A DNA stretch of 35,337 bases from Alicyclobacillaceae bacterium I2511 (lineage in GTDB: Bacteria; Bacillota; Bacilli; Alicyclobacillales; Alicyclobacillaceae): positions 1 through 35,337 of the forward strand of contig QXHL01000027.1 of the NCBI GenBank assembly GCA_003584005.1. Direction: 5' to 3'. The notes under the pieces were generated by a model. The model did no database searches. It was given only the letters and a program-made list of their open reading frames with translations, and was not told the DNA's origin. This document shows positions 30,801-35,337 of the stretch, piece after piece. The position numbers and the translations under genes were made by a program. Positions within the stretch are counted from its first letter, which is position 1. Every line of letters starts with the position of its first letter.

Positions 30801-32072
30801 TTAACTCCAAGGCGGGTCCACATTGGGGAAGGGCAGTTCAGGAACCGTACTCCCCTCCGATGCACCCGCGCGCGCTGTGTTGATAGATTGAATTTCACCC
30901 AGCTTGACCTTGAATGTCAGCGGTCTGTTGTTACGATAAACCTTTAGAGTCACCACGTGGCCTGGCTTTTGCTCAAATAGGTAAGTGCGCAGATCTGCCA
31001 TATCGCGTACCGTCTCTTGGTCAATGCCAATAATCACGTCCTCGGGCTGAACTCCCGCCACCTTTGCCTCTGGTGAAGTCACCTTTCTCACCCATACCCC
31101 GTAGTTCACGGGCACATCCGGCCAAAATGCCTCTGGCACGGCGGCCAAGGAATCTCCGGACACCCCTAACGCCGGGTGTAGGGCGAACCCATGTGAGAGG
31201 ATTTGCTCCGCAATAGACTTCACTTCATTAGAAGGGATGGCAAAACCCATGCCCTCAAAATTGGGGGCAACTATTTTACTGCTGTTAATGCCCATGACTT
31301 CACCGCGAATGTTTAACAGGGGGCCACCGCTGTTGCCTGGATTGATGGCCGCATCTGTCTGAATGACAGCTTGAAAGTCCAGGGTGCGCTGCGTTTGCGC
31401 TTCTTCCACAGGCATAATCCGCTTTTTCGCACTGACAATACCTGCCGTCACCGACTCGGCAAAGTCGAGTCCGAGCGGTGTGCCAATGGCGATGGCAGGC
31501 TCCCCCACCTGCACCTGCCGAGAATCCGCAAAGCGCACCGGTGCGTCCCCCGCCACTATGTTTGAGGGAATGCGTAACACAGCCAAGTCCGTGTACGGAT
31601 CGGTCCCCACTACAAAGGCGGGAACGTGCCGTCCCGAGGCCAAAACCACCTCCACCTTGACCGCCCCTTCCACGACGTGATTGTTCGTGGCCACAAACCC
31701 ATACTGGGCATTCTTTTGAAACAACACGCCAGTGCCCACCCCAGCAGGCTGGATGCGCACGTTGTCAGACCATAAATCGGACACGCGGCCATAGTTGACC
31801 ACACCCATTACTGCCGGTTGAACCTGTTTCACCACCTGGGTGACCGTTTCATTGTCGCCTGACCCCTGCCCGCTAAAAGGCAACCCGTAAGCCCGAGCCG
31901 GGAACGCGGTGAGTGCCAGCGTGCAACAAAGCGCACCCGCCAACGCCCATCCCTGAAAGTGATTCGACGGGAGAAGATGGTTCTCAACAACAGACCTCGG
32001 TGCCGTGCTTGTGCACAATATCGTTTGACAAGGAATTCTTGCATGGCTGTCAACTTTCTTCGTTCTCGTCAT
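30801..32072 (-). CDS. htrA: HtrA/DegP-family serine protease (YyxA-like)
   Basis: Membrane-anchored trypsin-like protease of about 423 residues that degrades misfolded exported proteins. An N-terminal cytosolic stretch is followed by one membrane segment (WALAGALCCTLALTAFPARA), then the protease domain with His in TNNHVVEG, Asp in TDLAVLRI and Ser in AAINPGNSGGPLLN, and a C-terminal PDZ domain (GVWVRKVTSPEAKVAGVQ, then PEDVIIGID). The start is uncertain: ATG 32072 has only a short GAGG 3 bp away, while GTG 32090 sits right against AGAGGG. The position after walJ matches the yycFGHIJ-yyxA order of B. subtilis. A 108-bp gap to walJ leaves room for its own promoter, but none is clear. Confidence 0.92.
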   Translation of the reverse strand: MTRTKKVDSHARIPCQTILCTSTAPRSVVENHLLPSNHFQGWALAGALCCTLALTAFPARAYGLPFSGQGSGDNETVTQVVKQVQPAVMGVVNYGRVSDLWSDNVRIQPAGVGTGVLFQKNAQYGFVATNNHVVEGAVKVEVVLASGRHVPAFVVGTDPYTDLAVLRIPSNIVAGDAPVRFADSRQVQVGEPAIAIGTPLGLDFAESVTAGIVSAKKRIMPVEEAQTQRTLDFQAVIQTDAAINPGNSGGPLLNIRGEVMGINSSKIVAPNFEGMGFAIPSNEVKSIAEQILSHGFALHPALGVSGDSLAAVPEAFWPDVPVNYGVWVRKVTSPEAKVAGVQPEDVIIGIDQETVRDMADLRTYLFEQKPGHVVTLKVYRNNRPLTFKVKLGEIQSINTARAGASEGSTVPELPFPNVDPPWS

Positions 32073-32180
32073 TTTCCTCGTGATGGCCACCCTCTTCGCA
32101 TCGGTAAATACCGCCTTTTAGCCAGGTTTCCCGAGCGATTGGAGGGTTATGTACAATTTTTACTGTAGCTGTTAAATCGA

Positions 32181-32981
32181 CTAGGGGGTCAAGGCGTGCA
32201 ATGCCCCGGGCTGTTCGCGGCTGGTGCGATGCAAGGTTACCTGTTCCGCAAAACGCGCTTGAATCTCCTGAAGGACTGAGTATACGGTGAGTTCCGCCAA
32301 ATCCGGCTGGTTATTTTCAGCACTGAGGTGGGCCAGGTAGACATCCACCCCTTGATTTCCCAAGACGTCGGCCAGGGCAATCGCCGCATCCGTGTTGGAA
32401 AGGTGCCCTTTGTCACCAATAATGCGCCGTTTCACATTCCAGGGGTAGCGCCCGGCGCGCAACATTTCCACATCGTGATTACTTTCAAACACGTAGCACT
32501 GACAATTTGCAATAACCTGTTTGATGGTGTCACTGACATAGCCCAGGTCTGTGACAACGGCCAGACTTCCTTGTGGGGTGTCAAAACGATAGGCCACCGG
32601 TTCCTCGGCATCGTGTGAAACGGTGAACGGGGTGATGTGAATTTCTCCAATGGTGAACGGCTCGCCCCCACGGATGAAAGAAACTCGTTTTTCCGCCAGG
32701 TTTGCAGGCAACCCGACAGCCACTTGGCGCCAGGTTCCTTCTGTGGTGTATATGGTGGCCTGGGATTGTTTTAAAATTTGCTGCACGCCGCGAACATGGT
32801 CCACATGCTCATGTGTCAACAGCAATGCCTGCAATTCCCCAATCTGGGTGTTGGCCGCAGACAGCAAACGCTGCTGAATTTGTCGACCACTGATGCCCGC
32901 GTCCAGCAGAAGCTGTGTGTTTCCTTCCTGTAGATATAAGGAATTCCCCGAACTGCCACTGGCTAATACGCTAAACTGCAA
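32181..32981 (-). CDS. walJ: MBL-fold metallohydrolase WalJ (YycJ)
   Basis: Metallo-beta-lactamase-fold protein of 266 residues. The N-terminus QFSVLASGSSGNSLYLQ is typical of YycJ. The metal motif THEHVDH (His57, His59, Asp61, His62) is intact, with further ligands in FTVSHDAEEP, VVTDLGYVS and IIGDKGHLSN. Homologues act as 5'-to-3' DNA exonucleases that affect cell-division timing and stress, and are encoded with the WalK/WalR system. CCTTCC on the plus strand shows the AAGGAAGG-type ribosome site upstream of ATG 32981. Only 18 bp separate it from yycI, so it belongs to the same transcript. Confidence 0.94.
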   Translation of the reverse strand: MQFSVLASGSSGNSLYLQEGNTQLLLDAGISGRQIQQRLLSAANTQIGELQALLLTHEHVDHVRGVQQILKQSQATIYTTEGTWRQVAVGLPANLAEKRVSFIRGGEPFTIGEIHITPFTVSHDAEEPVAYRFDTPQGSLAVVTDLGYVSDTIKQVIANCQCYVFESNHDVEMLRAGRYPWNVKRRIIGDKGHLSNTDAAIALADVLGNQGVDVYLAHLSAENNQPDLAELTVYSVLQEIQARFAEQVTLHRTSREQPGALHALTP

Positions 32982-32999
32982 ACCCTAGATCTCCCTTCC

Positions 33000-33905
33000 T
33001 TAGGGAGAGGTTAAAACCTCACCCGTAAAAGCGTTAATATCGTAAGTGGTGCCGGTGGTGGTAACCTGCCAAACAGGAAACCAGTAATTCGGCGTCCGCA
33101 GGGTCACATCTTGGGAGAGGGTTTGGGGGGCTTTGTGAACATACCCCAGCTGAATGCTTGTAATCCGATTATCTGCCTGCGAAACCTGCTTGTCTACCAC
33201 ATTTGCCAGGTTGTCTAAGGCATCAATGGCCGTCAAAATTGGTTTTGGTTGCCCCACAGGGTGGAGGTTTTCGACAGCCTGCTGACGGTATGCCAGAAGA
33301 TGGTGGTTTTGAATATATAGTGTTGCCGTGACATCAAACAAAGGAAAGTTCTGATAGCGCTGATCCAAAACCTGAGTGACACCGGCCCACAGGGTGGAAA
33401 CATCTGGCCCTTGTGCGGGCAATGCAGGTAAACTGGGCTGTGTGGGGGACTGTGCATTGTCCCACTGATATGCCCCCCCCTGCCACAAAAACTCGGTTCC
33501 ACTCTGCACTTCGTTGTTCTGCAAGGAACGAGGTACGGTGTAGCGGACCGTCCAAGAGCCCGCCTGTCCCCGCGTGAGCACGCCCACGCTTGAGGTCAGC
33601 TGCTTGCCCCCGGCTGCAACCCGCACAGCCCCGGCATGACCAAATGCAGCCGCGCCCAAGTCCGTGACAGATGGCGTGGCTGCCACCGCGTCCAAAAATG
33701 CCATTTCCGGATGATCCGTAGGGACCTGTGCCACCAACACCAGTCCGTGTTCAGACAGCAGGGTTTTTGTGTTTGCCAACAAGTCTGGGTAACTCTCCCG
33801 ATAGCCCGCAAACTCTTGTCGGCTTTGGACTACCTGCCAAGCTAAAATCAAATCAAGCACGAAAAATGCAGCAATCAGCCAACTCTTCGCGGATTCCCAG
33901 TTCAC
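33000..33905 (-). CDS. yycI: WalK-regulator YycI
   Basis: Single-pass membrane protein of 301 residues. NWESAKSWLIAAFFVLDLIL at the N-terminus is the typical cytosolic tip and membrane helix of YycI; the rest is extracytoplasmic, with a C-terminal YycH/YycI-like fold (PNYWFPVWQV, NAFTGEV). In B. subtilis YycH and YycI inhibit the cell-wall sensor kinase WalK; in Staphylococcus aureus they activate it. GTG 33905 is used, with GAAGGGGG about 10 bp upstream; it overlaps the yycH stop as GTGA, so the two are translationally coupled. A longer frame to 33962 would read through the ribosome site and has no conserved sequence. Confidence 0.9.
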   Translation of the reverse strand: MNWESAKSWLIAAFFVLDLILAWQVVQSRQEFAGYRESYPDLLANTKTLLSEHGLVLVAQVPTDHPEMAFLDAVAATPSVTDLGAAAFGHAGAVRVAAGGKQLTSSVGVLTRGQAGSWTVRYTVPRSLQNNEVQSGTEFLWQGGAYQWDNAQSPTQPSLPALPAQGPDVSTLWAGVTQVLDQRYQNFPLFDVTATLYIQNHHLLAYRQQAVENLHPVGQPKPILTAIDALDNLANVVDKQVSQADNRITSIQLGYVHKAPQTLSQDVTLRTPNYWFPVWQVTTTGTTYDINAFTGEVLTSP

Positions 33906-35212
33906 TCCCCTGTCACCCCCTTCATCACCTGACCCGTCACCGCGTCCAGGGTCAAGATCCACTTGCCCGCAACGGTCACTGCAAAGGCCGGATCCAGCGC
34001 CACGGTGTGTGGAGTCTGTAGGTAGGCCGCATACCCCAGTTGAATCGTTAATTCAGCCAACGGTGTCTTTGGCAATGCCTGTGCAAGAACCTGATTCAAT
34101 TGGTTAGCATTCAGGGTACGCACACTAAAACTGGTTACTGGCGTGGTCAACTGCCACAAGGGACATTGGTATTGGAGCACCTGGTTGCCCTGTGCTTCCA
34201 ATTGCACCATGCCATTGCCCCCAAACACCGGCAATCCCCCCACATAGGTACGCAAAGTAAACCAATCATTGCCTCCGCTGCCGGGGTTGCTGAACAACAG
34301 CGTCGAAGGGGCGCCGCCGTGTTCTTGAACATAGGCCAACACAAACGATGTGGGCGCGGACGCAGGGCTGGCCACGTGGGGTGCATTCGGATCGGCAAAA
34401 GTGAGTTGATTGTGCACTTGGTCCCACCAGACAACCCGACTGCCATCTGTCCACAGCACGGTGTGGGGCCCTTCCTGGGCGCTGGTCAAGGCCTGTGGAT
34501 TGACAAAAAAGGAGTGTACTAAGGGCAACACGGGCTGTGTCTGGATGTGATAGACCCATTGCGCAACATGCACGCCCTGTAGCGGCACATACCCGTGATT
34601 GCGGGCGCTCCAGACCGTCCAAGGATGGGCGTTGATAGCTTCGCTGAGAGAACTGTGAAAGTTTGTAACGGACAGGTCTGTGTGGGAGGTATAGGCCCCT
34701 TGCGTAGTGACAATTCCCAGTTGCACACCCGGTTGGCCGATTTGGCGGTATAACCACAGGGTCTCCCCGGACTGAAATAGCACAGACGGCTGCAACCCAG
34801 GTATCCACTTCAACAAGTCATTGTACGACAGGGGACTGCCGAAGCGAACCGTCACGGCCTCTGTCATCTCTGCTTGTGGCAGTCCGCTGACGGCGCGCAA
34901 CCCGGTGACGCGCAACCTGCGCAATTGTGCAATCCACTGCTCGTAAACGGCAGACCCAGGAATGGCCAACGATGCAGCGGTTTGCGTCTTGCCGTGCGCG
35001 CGCGTCCACTGTGTGAGAATCATCTCGTACGGACGCAGGACTTCGTCTGACAGCGGGGTTGCGGCCTTCACTAGCACGGGTGCAGGATACGCAATACCCC
35101 CAGAATTGGTCCAGTTGGCGGTCCATAGTACGTCGCTAAGAATTACGCTGGTCAATACCAGGGCCGTCAGCAGCAATGTTTTCAAAGCGCGCAGGGTAGG
35201 TTTTCGCTTCAT
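33902..35212 (-). CDS. yycH: WalK-regulator YycH
   Basis: Membrane-anchored extracytoplasmic protein of 436 residues. A basic N-terminus (MKRKPTLRALK) precedes one membrane helix (TLLLTALVLTSVILSDVLW), followed by TANW as in other YycH proteins. The large outer part is of YycH type (PYEMILTQWTRAHGK, VTVRFGSPLSYNDLLKWIP). It works with YycI on WalK. The ATG overlaps the walK stop (ATGA), and the stop overlaps the yycI start (GTGA). The outer domain is poorly conserved in sequence, so the call rests on the N-terminal pattern and gene order. Confidence 0.9.
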   Translation of the reverse strand: MKRKPTLRALKTLLLTALVLTSVILSDVLWTANWTNSGGIAYPAPVLVKAATPLSDEVLRPYEMILTQWTRAHGKTQTAASLAIPGSAVYEQWIAQLRRLRVTGLRAVSGLPQAEMTEAVTVRFGSPLSYNDLLKWIPGLQPSVLFQSGETLWLYRQIGQPGVQLGIVTTQGAYTSHTDLSVTNFHSSLSEAINAHPWTVWSARNHGYVPLQGVHVAQWVYHIQTQPVLPLVHSFFVNPQALTSAQEGPHTVLWTDGSRVVWWDQVHNQLTFADPNAPHVASPASAPTSFVLAYVQEHGGAPSTLLFSNPGSGGNDWFTLRTYVGGLPVFGGNGMVQLEAQGNQVLQYQCPLWQLTTPVTSFSVRTLNANQLNQVLAQALPKTPLAELTIQLGYAAYLQTPHTVALDPAFAVTVAGKWILTLDAVTGQVMKGVTGE

Positions 35213-35337
35213 GTCAATTCCCCCATTGCCGTGGGCAACCGCAGTGTTACGGACGTTCCCTGCTCCAGTTGACTGGCGATTGTAACGGTTCCACCGTGGC
35301 GTTCCGTCAGTTCCCTGGCCAGAGCCAGACCCAACCC
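35209..35337 (-). CDS. walK: Sensor histidine kinase WalK, C-terminal 42 residues only
   Basis: The minus strand reads GLGLALARELTERHGGTVTI, then ASQLEQGTSVTLRLP and a short tail, ending TGA at 35209. GLGLALARELTERHGG is the G2 box of a HATPase_c domain, and the sequence is the very end of a histidine kinase. Gene order with yycH, yycI, walJ and htrA identifies it as WalK (YycG), the essential cell-wall homeostasis sensor. Most of the gene lies beyond the window edge. It overlaps yycH by 4 bp. Confidence 0.9.
   Translation of the reverse strand, partial: GLGLALARELTERHGGTVTIASQLEQGTSVTLRLPTAMGELT

Overview
The window (about 35.3 kb, moderately GC-rich by eye) reads as chromosomal DNA of a spore-forming, bacillithiol-using Firmicute, most likely of the Alicyclobacillaceae. 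Pointers are a SinI/SinR pair, a WalK-YycH-YycI-WalJ-HtrA-RlmH cluster, a YtxJ/BrxC bacilliredoxin, a secreted kumamolisin-type S53 protease (a family typical of acidophilic bacilli) and a sulfide:quinone-reductase-like flavoprotein. The lineage is an inference; no rRNA or tRNA gene is present.

Layout. 1-3167: the 3' part of a class A penicillin-binding protein and a class I aminotransferase. 3168-5347: two convergent genes, a Pro/Gly/Gln-repeat protein and a small possibly spore-related protein, separated by a perfect bidirectional terminator. 5348-7980: a cytosolic DegS-like histidine kinase, a TPR protein with a degenerate HD-GYP domain, and luxS, tightly packed. 7988-10018 (minus): a bifunctional homocysteine methyltransferase/methylenetetrahydrofolate reductase. 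10133-11030: a cyclic-di-GMP class I riboswitch, then sinI (55 codons) and sinR. 11183-14677 (minus): cobalamin-dependent methionine synthase. 14751-17755 (minus): SQR-like protein, a small helical protein and a Gfo/Idh/MocA oxidoreductase. 18077-22819: a complete mannose-family PTS (IIA, IIB, IIC, IID) followed by HPr and Enzyme I. 22967-28807: Xaa-Pro aminopeptidase, CoxG-like protein, DeoD, alanine racemase and kumamolisin. 29036-30229: a membrane TPR protein and YtxJ. 30279-35337 (minus): rlmH, htrA, walJ, yycI, yycH and the end of walK.

The most notable system is at 10125-11030. A class I c-di-GMP aptamer with the ligand-contacting G, A and C in place and a covarying P2 stem lies in the leader of sinI, the anti-repressor of the biofilm repressor SinR. 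The last part of the aptamer can alternatively pair with the edge of the sinI Shine-Dalgarno sequence, so ligand binding is predicted to switch sinI on. A SinR-type operator heptamer lies at the predicted transcription start. This would wire c-di-GMP directly into the SinI/SinR switch. The flanking genes (degenerate HD-GYP protein, luxS and two homocysteine methyltransferases) place the switch inside a methyl-cycle/AI-2 neighbourhood.

The other coherent units are the self-sufficient PTS operon, with a terminator-like stem-loop between ptsH and ptsI, and the WalK cell-wall-stress cluster with 4-nt gene overlaps. No CRISPR array, insertion sequence, tRNA or rRNA was seen.
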